Shown: one piece after another, positions 55,249 to 64,000 of the stretch
Layout of the letters: each line of letters opens with the position of its first letter
How positions within the stretch are numbered: the first letter of the stretch is position 1
Notes under the pieces: model-generated
What the model was told of the DNA's origin: nothing
Database searches by the model: none
What the model saw: the letters and a program-made list of their open reading frames with translations, nothing else
Assembly (NCBI GenBank): GCA_902606525.1
Contig: CACLGW010000004.1
Location: 1-64,000 of the forward strand
Length of the DNA: 64,000 nucleotides
DNA from: an uncultured Bacteroidota bacterium
GTDB lineage: Bacteria > Bacteroidota > Bacteroidia > Flavobacteriales > Flavobacteriaceae
Reading direction: 5' to 3'
Translations under genes and position numbers: made by a program

Positions 55249-56847
55249 ATGAGATTAGTATTAGCAAAAATTTACAAACTCCCTCTTTTTCTTGCTTTTT
55301 TTCAATTAACATTAATTAGTGCCCAAAAAAATTTTTCAAAAAGGCAAATTCAAAAACTAAAAGCAGAAACAATTGAGTTGGTTCAATCAAAACATAAAAT
55401 GACACAAGTCATGATAGATAAAGTATTCAGCTTTGCTGAATTAGGTCATCAAGAGTATGAAACTTCGAAGTACCTGTCAGGTATTTTAGAATCTGCAGGC
55501 TTTGAAATTGAATATGGAATTTCTGGGATACCAACAGCATGGATGGCAAAGTGGAACTATGGTAAAGGACCTGTAATTGCTCTTGGTAGTGATGTAGATT
55601 GTATTCCAAAGGCCTCTCAATATCCAGGAATAGCTTATCACAAGCCAATGGTTGATGGAGCCCCAGGCCACGGGGAAGGCCATAATTCTGGACTTCCTGT
55701 TATTATTACTTCTGCTTTAGCAATTCAACAACAAATGAAAGAAAATAATTTAGGTGGAACTCTTGTTATTTGGCCTGGAATTGCTGAAGAGCAATTAGCA
55801 TCAAAAGCTTGGTATGTTAGGGATGGCTATTTTGATAATATTGACATGTGTATTTTCACACACGTGGGAAGCAACTTAGATGTATCATATGGGTCTTCAA
55901 CAGGAACAGGACTAGTATCTGTCGAATATACTTTTTTTGGAGAAGCAGCTCATTCTGCTGGTGCTCCGTGGCGTGGGAAAAGTGCACTTGATGCTGCAGA
56001 GTTAATGAATATAGGATGGAATTATAAGCGAGAGCACTTACATCCCTTAAGGAGATCCCATTCCATCTTTACTGATGCTGGAGACCAACCCAATGTAGTG
56101 CCATCAAAGGCATCAATTTGGTTTTTCTTAAGAGATATAACATCAGAAGGTATTATAGATATGTATAATGATGCAGATAATATTTCCAAAGGTGCAGCTC
56201 TTATGACTGATACAAAAGTAACTTCTAGAATAATTGGTGCTGCTTCACCTAGACATTACAACAAAGTGATTGCTGAAGTTATGTATGAAAATATCAAAGC
56301 CGTAGGGTTACCAAAATGGACAAATGAAGATCAAATACTTGCAAAGGCAGTGCAAAAAGAAGTAAATTCTGAAAATATAAATGGTCTAGCTACTGTAATT
56401 TCAGAACTTGGCAAACCAAGTGACGAGCCTAAAAGCGGTGGATCGGACGATATCGGTGATATTTCATGGACAATTCCTACCGTTACTTTAAGATTTCCCT
56501 CAAATATTCCTGGACTTCAAGGGCATCATTGGTCAAACGCAATAACAATGGCAACTCCAATTGCTCATAAAGGAGGAATTGCAGGTGCAAAAGTTGTGGC
56601 AGCTACTGTCATTGATTTTTTAACTAAACCGTTATTTTTAGAAAAAGCAAAGGATTATTTTGAAAATATTCAAAAAAAGAATGGGAAGTATACAAAATTT
56701 ATTCCTGATAACGCTGCTCCACCAATTTATTTAAATAAAGAAATACAGGATGAATTCAGAGATAAGCTTGAAAAGTTTTATTATGATGAAACAAAATATG
56801 ATACTTATTTGGAACAGTTAGGAGTAAAGTATCCAACACTTAAGTAG
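55249..56847 (+). CDS. Exported M20-family amidohydrolase
   Basis: 532 residues from the ATG at 55249, which gives a signal peptide ending LISAQ; the upstream ATG at 55213 adds twelve residues before it. The M20D-type metal motif HGEGHNSG lies near residue 140, with EEQLASKA after it and a dimerisation domain in the middle (AAHSAGAPWRGKSALDAAEL). It resembles AbgB-type aminobenzoyl-glutamate hydrolases, which cleave acyl-amino acids. Export implies action in the periplasm on amidated compounds. A small NTF2-like gene follows 7 bases later. Confidence 0.85.
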   Translation: MRLVLAKIYKLPLFLAFFQLTLISAQKNFSKRQIQKLKAETIELVQSKHKMTQVMIDKVFSFAELGHQEYETSKYLSGILESAGFEIEYGISGIPTAWMAKWNYGKGPVIALGSDVDCIPKASQYPGIAYHKPMVDGAPGHGEGHNSGLPVIITSALAIQQQMKENNLGGTLVIWPGIAEEQLASKAWYVRDGYFDNIDMCIFTHVGSNLDVSYGSSTGTGLVSVEYTFFGEAAHSAGAPWRGKSALDAAELMNIGWNYKREHLHPLRRSHSIFTDAGDQPNVVPSKASIWFFLRDITSEGIIDMYNDADNISKGAALMTDTKVTSRIIGAASPRHYNKVIAEVMYENIKAVGLPKWTNEDQILAKAVQKEVNSENINGLATVISELGKPSDEPKSGGSDDIGDISWTIPTVTLRFPSNIPGLQGHHWSNAITMATPIAHKGGIAGAKVVAATVIDFLTKPLFLEKAKDYFENIQKKNGKYTKFIPDNAAPPIYLNKEIQDEFRDKLEKFYYDETKYDTYLEQLGVKYPTLK

Positions 56848-56854
56848 ATATTTT

Positions 56855-57307
56855 ATGAAACCTTTTCTACCAATAATTTTCATATTTTTTCTAAATTCTA
56901 ATCTTTTTTCACAACAAAAAATAAATAAGCAGGATTCTCTAGCAGTTTTAGATATACTTTACAAACAACAAGATGACTGGAATAAAGGTGACATAGATGC
57001 CTTTATGGAAGGTTATTTGAAGTCTAACCATTTAATATTTTCAGGTTCAAATGGACCAATTTATGGATGGGAGGCAACACGCGAACGTTATTTAAAAACT
57101 TATTCCAATCGAGAAAAAATGGGTATATTAAAGTTTGATATTTTAAATATCATTGGTTTAAGTCAAACAGTCATTCAATTGCAGGGAAAATATAATTTAA
57201 CTAGAACGATCGGAGATGCTTATGGTTATTTTACTCTAAACTGGATAAAAGTTAAAAATCAATGGTATATTATTTCAGATCATACCTCATCTTCTCAAAA
57301 TAATTAA
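56855..57307 (+). CDS. Exported NTF2-like (SnoaL/DUF4440) protein
   Basis: 150 residues. A signal peptide (about 1-19, ending LFSQ) precedes a cone-shaped NTF2-like fold: LDILYKQQDDWNKGDIDAFM, then GWEATRERYLKTYSN and GYFTLNWIKVKNQWYIISDH. These domains bind small ligands or act as simple enzymes. Placed 7 bases after the amidohydrolase, so probably cotranscribed with it; a joint role is inferred. Confidence 0.82.
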   Translation: MKPFLPIIFIFFLNSNLFSQQKINKQDSLAVLDILYKQQDDWNKGDIDAFMEGYLKSNHLIFSGSNGPIYGWEATRERYLKTYSNREKMGILKFDILNIIGLSQTVIQLQGKYNLTRTIGDAYGYFTLNWIKVKNQWYIISDHTSSSQNN

Positions 57308-57355
57308 GAAAAAATAGAATTTTCAATTAAAGATTTTTATAAATAAGGATTAGTT

Positions 57356-58609
57356 TTATTCTTGAAGGGTATAATCTAAAAGTTGGGGGCGGATATTAAG
57401 TTTATATAATCCTCTTTGGTTTCTCGAAGGGTAAACCCTATTTGTCAATAAAATCACAAAACAATTATTTTCAGGATCTACCCATATCATTGTTCCGGTA
57501 TAACCTGTGTGTCCAAACGTAGTCGGACTCACCAAAATTGATGGGTATCGATTTTCATCCTTTAAATCTAATGTAGGTTTATCGAATATTAACCCCCTTG
57601 GATTTAACCCGTCTGGATAGGCTCTTTGAGTAAAAAGTTCAATTGTTTCAGGTTTTAAAAATTCTATTCCATGATAACTTCCCTTTTGGAGTAACATTTT
57701 AAGTATTGGGGCAATAGAATTTGCATTAGCAAAAAGCCCTGCATTTCCTGAAACTCCACCCATCAATGAAGCAGCCTCATCATGAACCCAGCCATGCACA
57801 AGTTGTTTTCTAAAAACACTATCTTGTTCTGTAGGTATAATTTCATTTTTTTTAAAGCTTAATACTGGCAAAAATGTGATCCGGTCTAATTTCATAGGAT
57901 CATAAAAATGGTTTTTTAAAAAATCATAAAAAGATAAGTCACTGATTTCTTCAACTAAACGTGGAATAAAAAAGTAAAACATACCAGAGTATTCTACTTC
58001 TCCAAAAGCGTTGAGCTTTGATTTCCTAATTCGTAAGAATATCTTTTTTTGGTAACGTTTGTGAACAAATAATGAGTCGTTTACCATATATGGAAAACGC
58101 TTACTTTTATGCATTGATAAAGTATTCCTCTTAAATCCACCTTTATTATTAAAAACTAAATTTTGATGCGAAATATACGGTATCCAGCCCGCACTATGAC
58201 TTAAAATTTGTTTAAAGCTATGTTTCTTCTTATTGCCTCTTTTTAGAAATGGGATCCATTTTGAAACTGGGTCTTCTAATTTTAAATCATAAATTTCGTA
58301 AAGTTTCATTAGGGCAAGACTACTTGCTAATACTTTAGTTAAAGAGGCTAAATCATACAAGTCATCCATTGAAACAGGAATAAGGGAGTCATATGTATGA
58401 TAACCATAAGCCTTATGTATTTTAATAGAGTCATTTTTAAAAATTAGTACCTGTGCACCAGGGAAGGCTTTTTTTTGAATACCATAATTAATCAAAGAAT
58501 CAACTTTTGAAGTAAATTCTAAATTTTGAGTATAATTTATTTTTTGCGATGATACTCGATTAGAATAGAGCATCAAGATCAAAAAAATAGCAAAAAGGGC
58601 TGCCCTCAT
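57356..58609 (-). CDS. Exported serine hydrolase, beta-lactamase/PBP4-like
   Basis: 417 residues with an N-terminal signal (about 1-20). The class C beta-lactamase-like motifs are SLTK (DLASLTKVLA, nucleophile Ser), YSG in GEVEYSGMFYF, and HTG in FGHTGYTGTMIW. Members include beta-lactamases, esterases and peptidases, and function cannot be assigned further. Divergent from the DUF3078 gene. Confidence 0.85.
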   Translation of the reverse strand: MRAALFAIFLILMLYSNRVSSQKINYTQNLEFTSKVDSLINYGIQKKAFPGAQVLIFKNDSIKIHKAYGYHTYDSLIPVSMDDLYDLASLTKVLASSLALMKLYEIYDLKLEDPVSKWIPFLKRGNKKKHSFKQILSHSAGWIPYISHQNLVFNNKGGFKRNTLSMHKSKRFPYMVNDSLFVHKRYQKKIFLRIRKSKLNAFGEVEYSGMFYFFIPRLVEEISDLSFYDFLKNHFYDPMKLDRITFLPVLSFKKNEIIPTEQDSVFRKQLVHGWVHDEAASLMGGVSGNAGLFANANSIAPILKMLLQKGSYHGIEFLKPETIELFTQRAYPDGLNPRGLIFDKPTLDLKDENRYPSILVSPTTFGHTGYTGTMIWVDPENNCFVILLTNRVYPSRNQRGLYKLNIRPQLLDYTLQE

Positions 58610-58685
58610 AAACGTGGTTTATATTTGAATAAAACAATATAACAATAAAGATTTCGTTTTTTTAGAAAATGAATTAATACCTTTT

Positions 58686-58693
58686 TAAATTTG
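58686..58693 (+). promoter_or_regulatory. Candidate -7 box for the DUF3078 gene
   Basis: TAAATTTG is an exact TAnnTTTG match. The TTG at 58691 inside it is the first start-like codon of the frame, so the real start is probably the ATG at 58721. A further TATATTTG at 58620-58627 could be a second start point. Confidence 0.45.
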
Positions 58694-58720
58694 GAACAGC
58701 TATTTAATATAAAGCTAAGC

Positions 58721-59656
58721 ATGAACTTTAAGGTAATACTATTTTTTAGCTTTCTACTTTTCGCATTAACATCTTCTATTTATGCCCAAGAGGAGGAAGA
58801 ACTTGCTGAGGAAGAAATTCCTTTTGATGCGGTTATTCAATCTGAAATGGGAGGTAAAAGGATGAAGTTTTACGGTAATACTCGCTTTAATTTTAATCAA
58901 GCGTATTTTTCAAATTGGATTTCTGGAGGTGAAAGCGCACTTACCTTTCTATATGGTCTAGATTATAATTTTAATTATTCGGATAGAAATGGATTCGTTT
59001 GGGATTCAAATTTACTTTTATCCATTGGCACAACTTATATTTCAGGCTCTAAATTTTTAAAAAAGGCAGATGATCGATTTGAAATTGGATCTTTAGTTGG
59101 AAAGCAAATAAATCAATATTGGAGTTATTCAAGCCTATTAAATATAAAAACCCAGTTACTTCCTGGATATAGATTCTACAATGAAAATGATGTTGAAATG
59201 CGTGAAAAAATTTCCCAGTTTTTATCTCCGATGATTCTTCAAGTAGGTTTAGGGTGGTATTATAAAAAAACTAATGATTTTAGATTAAACCTTTCACCTG
59301 TCACAGGACGAGCAATTATAGTCTCAAAAAAATATACTGAAAATTTAGTCGAAGGGGCAACATACTTTGGTGTAGATGCACAAAAAAGGAGTAAGTTATT
59401 TTTTGGAGCATTAATTTCTGGTTTTTACAAAAGGGAAATAATGAAGAATATCATTTGGGAGAATAATTTCAGCTTTTATATAAATTATATTGAAAATATT
59501 CAGAATGTAGATTTTGATTGGAATGCGAATATTCGATTTAAAGTAAACAATAAAGTATCCGGTAATTTCACCCTTCATCTCTTATACGATGATGATTTAT
59601 TGAGTGATTTACAAGTCCGAGAGCTTTTAGGTTTAGGTATTAATATCGACCTATAG
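58721..59656 (+). CDS. DUF3078 outer-membrane-type protein
   Basis: 311 residues from the ATG at 58721, giving a clean signal peptide (FKVILFFSFLLFALTSS, ending IYAQ). The mature protein starts with an acidic stretch (EEEELAEEEIPFD) and then alternating beta strands with aromatic belts, such as FNQAYFSNWISGGESALTF and SPMILQVGLGWYYKK, expected for a small outer-membrane barrel. The family occurs in Bacteroidota and has no known function. Converges on the next gene with a 3-base gap. Confidence 0.82.
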   Translation: MNFKVILFFSFLLFALTSSIYAQEEEELAEEEIPFDAVIQSEMGGKRMKFYGNTRFNFNQAYFSNWISGGESALTFLYGLDYNFNYSDRNGFVWDSNLLLSIGTTYISGSKFLKKADDRFEIGSLVGKQINQYWSYSSLLNIKTQLLPGYRFYNENDVEMREKISQFLSPMILQVGLGWYYKKTNDFRLNLSPVTGRAIIVSKKYTENLVEGATYFGVDAQKRSKLFFGALISGFYKREIMKNIIWENNFSFYINYIENIQNVDFDWNANIRFKVNNKVSGNFTLHLLYDDDLLSDLQVRELLGLGINIDL

Positions 59657-59659
59657 TTT

Positions 59660-60166
59660 CTACTTCCCTAGAGCTTTTTTTAGAAACCAATCATAGTTAT
59701 AAAAAGTAACAAAAACATTATATACAGTGCCTTGTCCACGAGGATCTACTTCAACGACTACAGTTTTTTCAGGGTCAACAAAACGAATACAAGGTAAATT
59801 TTTTTTCACTAGATCAGGATTAGACCAATTTTCTTGAGCATAAACTGTTTTAAAATTTTTTGATTCGAAATATACACGACTTTTTTTCATATAAGCTCCA
59901 GCCTGCTCAAGATTTAAGTTTTTTTTACTCCCTAAATTCATACTAACAAGTTTATCATCTCTTCCAACTAAAGATTTTTTCCTTACTGCGTATATTGTAC
60001 CCTGTCCAAAAGAAAGATTTCTCAATATTTTAGAATCTTTATTTAAAATTAATTTTGCTTCATCCATTGGCATCTGAAAAACAAATGACTTAAAAAGATT
60101 TTGTGCGAATAATATAGAATTAAAACTTAGACTTAAAAAGAACATTAAAAAGTATAAAATTCTCAT
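59660..60166 (-). CDS. Uncharacterised exported protein
   Basis: 168 residues with a clear signal peptide (about 1-21, ending LFAQ). The rest is basic, with mixed alpha/beta pattern and a GQGTIYAVRKKSLVGRD segment echoed near the end by PRGQGTVYNVFVTFYNY, suggesting an internal repeat. I recognise no domain. Located alone between the DUF3078 gene and the SDR gene. Confidence 0.65.
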   Translation of the reverse strand: MRILYFLMFFLSLSFNSILFAQNLFKSFVFQMPMDEAKLILNKDSKILRNLSFGQGTIYAVRKKSLVGRDDKLVSMNLGSKKNLNLEQAGAYMKKSRVYFESKNFKTVYAQENWSNPDLVKKNLPCIRFVDPEKTVVVEVDPRGQGTVYNVFVTFYNYDWFLKKALGK

Positions 60167-60288
60167 TGAATTTAAAGATGGTTATACACAAAGATATAAA
60201 GTATAAAATATATAGAATGCCATCATAATTATATTAATTATTCTTAAAGATAATGGTTAACTTTCTTTTTTTGATAGATTAAAAGCAA

Positions 60289-61089
60289 ATGAAAAAAGAG
60301 CATGTTCTAATTACAGGGGCCTCTTCAGGAATTGGACTTGAAATAGCAAAAATATTTGCTGGAAAAGGATTCTCCTTGGTTTTGGTTGCCAGAAGAGAAA
60401 GAAAATTAAAAAAAGTTTCTCAGTCTTTAACTTCTGAATATGGGGTAAATGTTGATTATCTTTCTGCAGATCTAGAAATGCCTAGCACCCCCAATGAAAT
60501 CTACGGTTTTTGTCATAGTAAAGAGTATTTCGTTAGTATATTGGTAAACAATGCGGGCTATGCTCTTCCAGATGCTTTTCACAATACCCCAATGGAGGCT
60601 GAAGAAAAGTTTTTACGTGTTTTAGGTATATCAGTAATAGCTTTGAGTAAATTGTTTTTAAAAGATATGATTAAAGCTAAAAGAGGTAAGATAATGATGA
60701 TTTCTTCGGTAGCTGCATTTACACCCCCTTCATCTATTCAGACACTTTATGGTCCAATAAAAACATTTATTAATAGATTTAGTGAGGGTTTAAATTTAAG
60801 TTATAATTCTTATGGAATTACTTCAACATCAGTTTGTCCAGGCTATACAATTACTAATTTCCACACTGCTAGTGGTGTACAAGCAGAAATGGACAGAGTA
60901 CCTTCTTTTATGAAAAAAGAAGCTTATCGCATTGCAGAAGAAGCGGTAGAAGCTACTTTAAGAGGGGACAAAGAGTGTGTCCCAACTAAAACTTATAAGG
61001 TTATTGTTTTTTTATTAAAATTATTACCACACTGGTTGTTCCCACTATTTAGTAAACGACTCGCACCTGGGCGATATGATAAAAAATAA
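60289..61089 (+). CDS. Short-chain dehydrogenase/reductase (SDR)
   Basis: 266 residues. The Rossmann motif GASSGIGLEIAK is at about 8-19, the NNAG motif near 86, the catalytic Ser in MISSVAAF, and YxxxK as YGPIK (about 153-157). A hydrophobic C-terminal segment (VIVFLLKLLPHWLFPLF) may attach it to the membrane, as in acyl/lipid-linked SDRs. Substrate unknown. It converges on the methyltransferase gene with one base between. Confidence 0.9.
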   Translation: MKKEHVLITGASSGIGLEIAKIFAGKGFSLVLVARRERKLKKVSQSLTSEYGVNVDYLSADLEMPSTPNEIYGFCHSKEYFVSILVNNAGYALPDAFHNTPMEAEEKFLRVLGISVIALSKLFLKDMIKAKRGKIMMISSVAAFTPPSSIQTLYGPIKTFINRFSEGLNLSYNSYGITSTSVCPGYTITNFHTASGVQAEMDRVPSFMKKEAYRIAEEAVEATLRGDKECVPTKTYKVIVFLLKLLPHWLFPLFSKRLAPGRYDKK

Positions 61090-61090
61090 T

Positions 61091-61702
61091 CTATTTAATA
61101 CCAGAGATAACTAACGTTCCAGACCAATTTTTAAGTCTTCCGACCTGCCAAGACTTTATAGAACGAAAACCAGCAGTATTAAAAAAACTAATCCATTCCT
61201 TTTCGCTAAAAAGTTTCATATTTGAAATCCCACAACTTTCCGACCAATTATGAGAAACTTTATTCTCAAAATAAAAATCAACCCCTAAAAGAAGCCTCCC
61301 TTTTTTCTTCAACCACGAATCAAAAATTTTTTGAATCATTTTTTCTGGATTTTCTAAGTAATAAAACACTTCCATAGAATGAACAATATCAACTTTTTTT
61401 TTGGGTATCCATGACATTAAATCAGCACAAATATAATACCCAGATGGATCTAATTTCATTGCCTTTTGAATCATTTTTTTAGAACCATCTACACCAATTG
61501 CTTGTTTACATAAAGGTTTTCTTGCAACAGATTTTACTACCCAACCATTACCGCACCCTGCATCAATAAATGTATATGGACCCTTTTTGTCTAATGCACA
61601 TACTAGCATTTGTTCAACAGATGATTTGTGATTCTTTTCCATCCCAAAATCCTTGTCTAAATCTGCCCATTCATCAAAAACATCAATTGGATTTCGTTTC
61701 AT
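61091..61702 (-). CDS. SAM-dependent class I methyltransferase
   Basis: 203 residues. The SAM-binding loop FIDAGCGNGWVVKSVA is at about 47-62, the acidic GVDGSKKMIQKA follows and DIVHSMEVFYYLENPEKM is motif II. The substrate-specific part is short, so the target, likely a small molecule, is unknown. It lies 22 bases downstream of the YqaA-type gene in the same direction. Confidence 0.87.
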   Translation of the reverse strand: MKRNPIDVFDEWADLDKDFGMEKNHKSSVEQMLVCALDKKGPYTFIDAGCGNGWVVKSVARKPLCKQAIGVDGSKKMIQKAMKLDPSGYYICADLMSWIPKKKVDIVHSMEVFYYLENPEKMIQKIFDSWLKKKGRLLLGVDFYFENKVSHNWSESCGISNMKLFSEKEWISFFNTAGFRSIKSWQVGRLKNWSGTLVISGIK

Positions 61703-61724
61703 ATTTTGATTATTTAATACGAAT

Positions 61725-62174
61725 CTAAAAAAAAGAAATTCCCCAGTATGTTAAAGCTGCCCAAACTATATACCTAATGGCCTTACCAAATAACATCCAA
61801 ATACTAACTCTTAGAAAAGAAATTTTAAAAAACCCCAAGCCAACCGCAAATAAGTCGCCTATAATTGGCATCCAACAAAAAAAGGCTAGAAAGCTACCTA
61901 ATCGATTTATTTTTATCTTAATCTTTTCAATTTTCTTTTTTTTAACACCCAAATATCGATCTAAAAACTCCCATTTTCCTAAATAACCTAATCCGTAATT
62001 TGTAATACCACCTAACCAATTGCCTATTGTAGCAACTAAAAGTGATGCATTTAAGGAGTAATTATTTATTAGAAGAACACTTAATACAATTTCAGAATTC
62101 ATAGGTAGAATTGTAGCTGAAAGAAAACTTGCTATAAAAAGCCCCAATAAACCTAATTCTGCAAATGATTCCAC
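61725..62174 (-). CDS. YqaA/DedA-like membrane protein
   Basis: 149 residues with about four membrane segments and the VTT/SNARE-associated pattern: FIASFLSATILPMNSEIVLSV at the start, GNWLGGITNYGLGYLGKW in the middle and a Gly-rich FWMPIIGDLFAVGLGFF-like stretch. DedA-family proteins are now linked to lipid scrambling or flipping in the membrane. The short form YqaA is uncharacterised. A methyltransferase gene follows 22 bases later. Confidence 0.82.
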   Translation of the reverse strand: MESFAELGLLGLFIASFLSATILPMNSEIVLSVLLINNYSLNASLLVATIGNWLGGITNYGLGYLGKWEFLDRYLGVKKKKIEKIKIKINRLGSFLAFFCWMPIIGDLFAVGLGFFKISFLRVSIWMLFGKAIRYIVWAALTYWGISFF

Positions 62175-62292
62175 TTCAATTCAAAAATTATTTTAAGTTA
62201 ATGATAAAGACTTACTAAACAACTATTAAATAATTTATTAATAATAGAGACATTTTAAATATATTTATCTATTGATTTTTAAATTGATATAG

Positions 62293-64000
62293 ATGAAATC
62301 AACCATAAACTTTTTCTTTTTATTAATAAATCTATTTGCTGTATTTAACCTTTTAGGACAAAAAGTAGTTGTCTCTGAATCCAAAAGGTTAGGAAATTTT
62401 GATATTAAAAACTACTCAAATAAATTTCTTCAGCGACCTGAATCTGTTTGGTCAGTTATACGATCAAATAGCTCTAAAAAAGTCTACTTTGGAACATATG
62501 GGGGAATATTAGAGTATGATGGTAAAAATGTAAATACCATATTGGTGGAAGGGGAAATTGAAGACGAAATTTCCACTTCTTTTACCAGGACACTAGTCGA
62601 AGATTCAGAAGACAATATCTATGCAGCTGGTAGAGGTTTTTTTGGAAAAATTGTTAATGGAGCATATGGTAGCTCAGAATATTTATCCCTTATGGAGAAA
62701 ATTCCAGATTCGATAAATCCGTACAACCAGGTTTTTTGGGGAGGAGTAAATAAGGATAATAACATTTACCTGTATACTAGAGATTTAATTTTTAGATATG
62801 ACGGGAATAGTTTTGATAAAGTATGGAAATTGTCTGAAAGAGAAGAAGGTGTAGATACATTTGGTACCATTCAAACTCTAATAAAAGTTGATGATAGAAT
62901 TTTTGTAAGAGTATGGGGTATTGGTCTTTTTGAACTTAAAAATGATGACTTTAAGTTTGTAGAAAAATCAGAAATATATTCAACTAATAGGATTGAATCT
63001 ATGGCTTCTTTGAACCAGAATGAAATTGCAATATTCAGTAGTAAGTTAGGCGTTTTAATATATAACGGAAGCGAATTTACAACCTCAAAAAATAAAATTC
63101 TTAATAATTGGGTTAAAGAAAAATTAATCTATAATACATCTGAAACAAAAAAATTATATGATGGAAGAATACCCCTCATTTCCTTCGAAGGGGGTATTAT
63201 GATTGTAGACGATAAATTAAAAATAGTTGATTTAATTGATTTAAATGACGGATTACCTTCTAATACAATTACTTCAATCCATATAGATATTAATGACGAT
63301 TTGTATACTACGAGCTTACTTTCTGCATCAAAAATTAGATTAAGTAATTCTATTACAAGTTTTGGTGAATCAAATGGAATTAAAGGGTTAGTTCAGAGCA
63401 TTAAAAAAATAGAGGGTGAAATTTATTTTAGTACTACTGAAGATGTTTTTAAAATTGAAAGTACTAATTCCCCTATGTATAACAGTAATATTAAAGACTT
63501 AGAATTTAATGATATTCCTAAAAATTTCATACAAATAGGAGACGATATTTTATCTGTAAATAATTTAAATACCCTTTTATTAAAAGGGAAAAGTAAAATT
63601 CTTTTCTCTAATGATCGTCAGCTAGAATCGCCAATTAAAAGCATGCTGTCTAGTGATATGGTTATCATGTCACATCCAATTGATGGAGTAGTATTTTTTA
63701 AAATTTCGAAATCAGGATCTGCAAGAAAAATTACAACTAAAAAAATATTTGATAAAGTTGGTGTTTTAGGAATAAAAGAAATCTCTAAGGGAGTTCTTTT
63801 TATTGAAGCCATTAACGGGGAAGGATCATTTATTGGAAAGTATAATAAATATGGTAATATATCTTTTACAAGGCTACTAACCCCAAATAATGATACCTTA
63901 TTTTCTAATGAAAATTATTCAAAAGATCAATTATTTAATTCTAATATAAGTAGCGATGATGCAGAAATATTAGAATTAAATATTTTAGAAACTGGCGCAG
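62293..64000 (+). CDS. Large exported beta-propeller sensor protein (3' end outside window)
   Basis: The frame is open from the ATG at 62293 to the right edge (569 codons). It starts with a signal peptide (about 1-23, ending LLGQ). Repeats of the two-component regulator propeller type follow, for example SVWSVIRSNSSKKVYFGTYG and the telltale DLNDGLPSNTITSIHID. In Bacteroidota such propellers are the periplasmic sensor halves of hybrid histidine kinases or of LuxR/LytR-type regulators; the effector part here is out of view. No stop was found on reading the frame through. Confidence 0.85.
   Translation, partial: MKSTINFFFLLINLFAVFNLLGQKVVVSESKRLGNFDIKNYSNKFLQRPESVWSVIRSNSSKKVYFGTYGGILEYDGKNVNTILVEGEIEDEISTSFTRTLVEDSEDNIYAAGRGFFGKIVNGAYGSSEYLSLMEKIPDSINPYNQVFWGGVNKDNNIYLYTRDLIFRYDGNSFDKVWKLSEREEGVDTFGTIQTLIKVDDRIFVRVWGIGLFELKNDDFKFVEKSEIYSTNRIESMASLNQNEIAIFSSKLGVLIYNGSEFTTSKNKILNNWVKEKLIYNTSETKKLYDGRIPLISFEGGIMIVDDKLKIVDLIDLNDGLPSNTITSIHIDINDDLYTTSLLSASKIRLSNSITSFGESNGIKGLVQSIKKIEGEIYFSTTEDVFKIESTNSPMYNSNIKDLEFNDIPKNFIQIGDDILSVNNLNTLLLKGKSKILFSNDRQLESPIKSMLSSDMVIMSHPIDGVVFFKISKSGSARKITTKKIFDKVGVLGIKEISKGVLFIEAINGEGSFIGKYNKYGNISFTRLLTPNNDTLFSNENYSKDQLFNSNISSDDAEILELNILETGA

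Noticed and set aside
58620-58627. TATATTTG as main promoter of the DUF3078 gene
   Set aside because: It lacks a -33 element and would give a leader of about 90 bases; the box at 58686 is closer, though both remain possible.

Overview
The window is an AT-rich, tightly packed chromosomal segment of a member of the Bacteroidota, most likely a marine Flavobacteriaceae bacterium with a reduced genome. Four things point there: the gldK-gldL-gldM-gldN cluster of the type IX secretion/gliding apparatus; promoters of the Bacteroidota type (TAnnTTTG -7 box, no recognisable Shine-Dalgarno); a TonB-dependent receptor with a carboxypeptidase-like N-terminal domain; and gene orders familiar from flavobacteria (purH-mreBCD-mrdA-rodA, miaB-sigma54 activator-lptE-secG-groES-groEL, topA-arginase-like-gldKLMN). 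Genes often overlap or abut, and no gene-free stretch exceeds about 200 bases. I saw no tRNA, rRNA, CRISPR array, insertion sequence or phage gene.

Region by region. 1-5345 (+): a partial TPR protein, LptC, a 64-residue membrane protein, a CNNM/CBS transporter and a PpiD/SurA-type folding factor, all concerned with the envelope. 5405-7630 (-): a GHMP kinase and class II HMG-CoA reductase (mevalonate pathway). 7729-11904 (+): a DPP-IV-like peptidase, a peptide/H+ symporter and a secreted thioredoxin. 11925-14101 (-): surE, a small membrane protein and lpxB. 14185-17436 (+): a tail-specific protease and an orphan DppC-like permease. 17433-25081 (-): a long operon of a GAF/methionine sulfoxide reductase, purH, mreB, mreC, mreD, mrdA and rodA (cell shape). 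25210-29001 (+): a four-gene metal-handling cluster (HMA-MauE fusion, HYC_CC_PP protein, TonB receptor, secreted HMA protein) ending in a strong terminator. 29047-35373 (-): miaB, sigma54 activator, lptE, TPR protein, secG, groES and groEL. 35512-38668 (-): a SulP transporter and a metallo-hydrolase/double-rhodanese protein. 38909-47306 (+): topA, an arginase-like protein and gldKLMN, then a terminator. 47374-64000: an ABC-F protein, trxB, a DUF6503 lipoprotein, a second SulP, a NagB/PIG-L fusion, an M20 hydrolase, an NTF2-like protein, a serine hydrolase, a DUF3078 protein, an orphan exported protein, an SDR, a methyltransferase, a YqaA-type protein, and the start of a large beta-propeller sensor that runs off the window.

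The genes worth following up are the metal cluster, where vicinal cysteines recur in three of four proteins downstream of a perfect 20-bp palindrome; the arginase-like protein with two substituted metal ligands, translationally coupled to topA and placed just before gldK; and the TGACA/TGTCA elements plus a sigma54-like promoter in an operon that itself encodes a sigma54 activator. Several apparent TTG start codons lie inside promoter elements; starts have been moved downstream there. All functional calls come from reading motifs and gene order; no database search was run.
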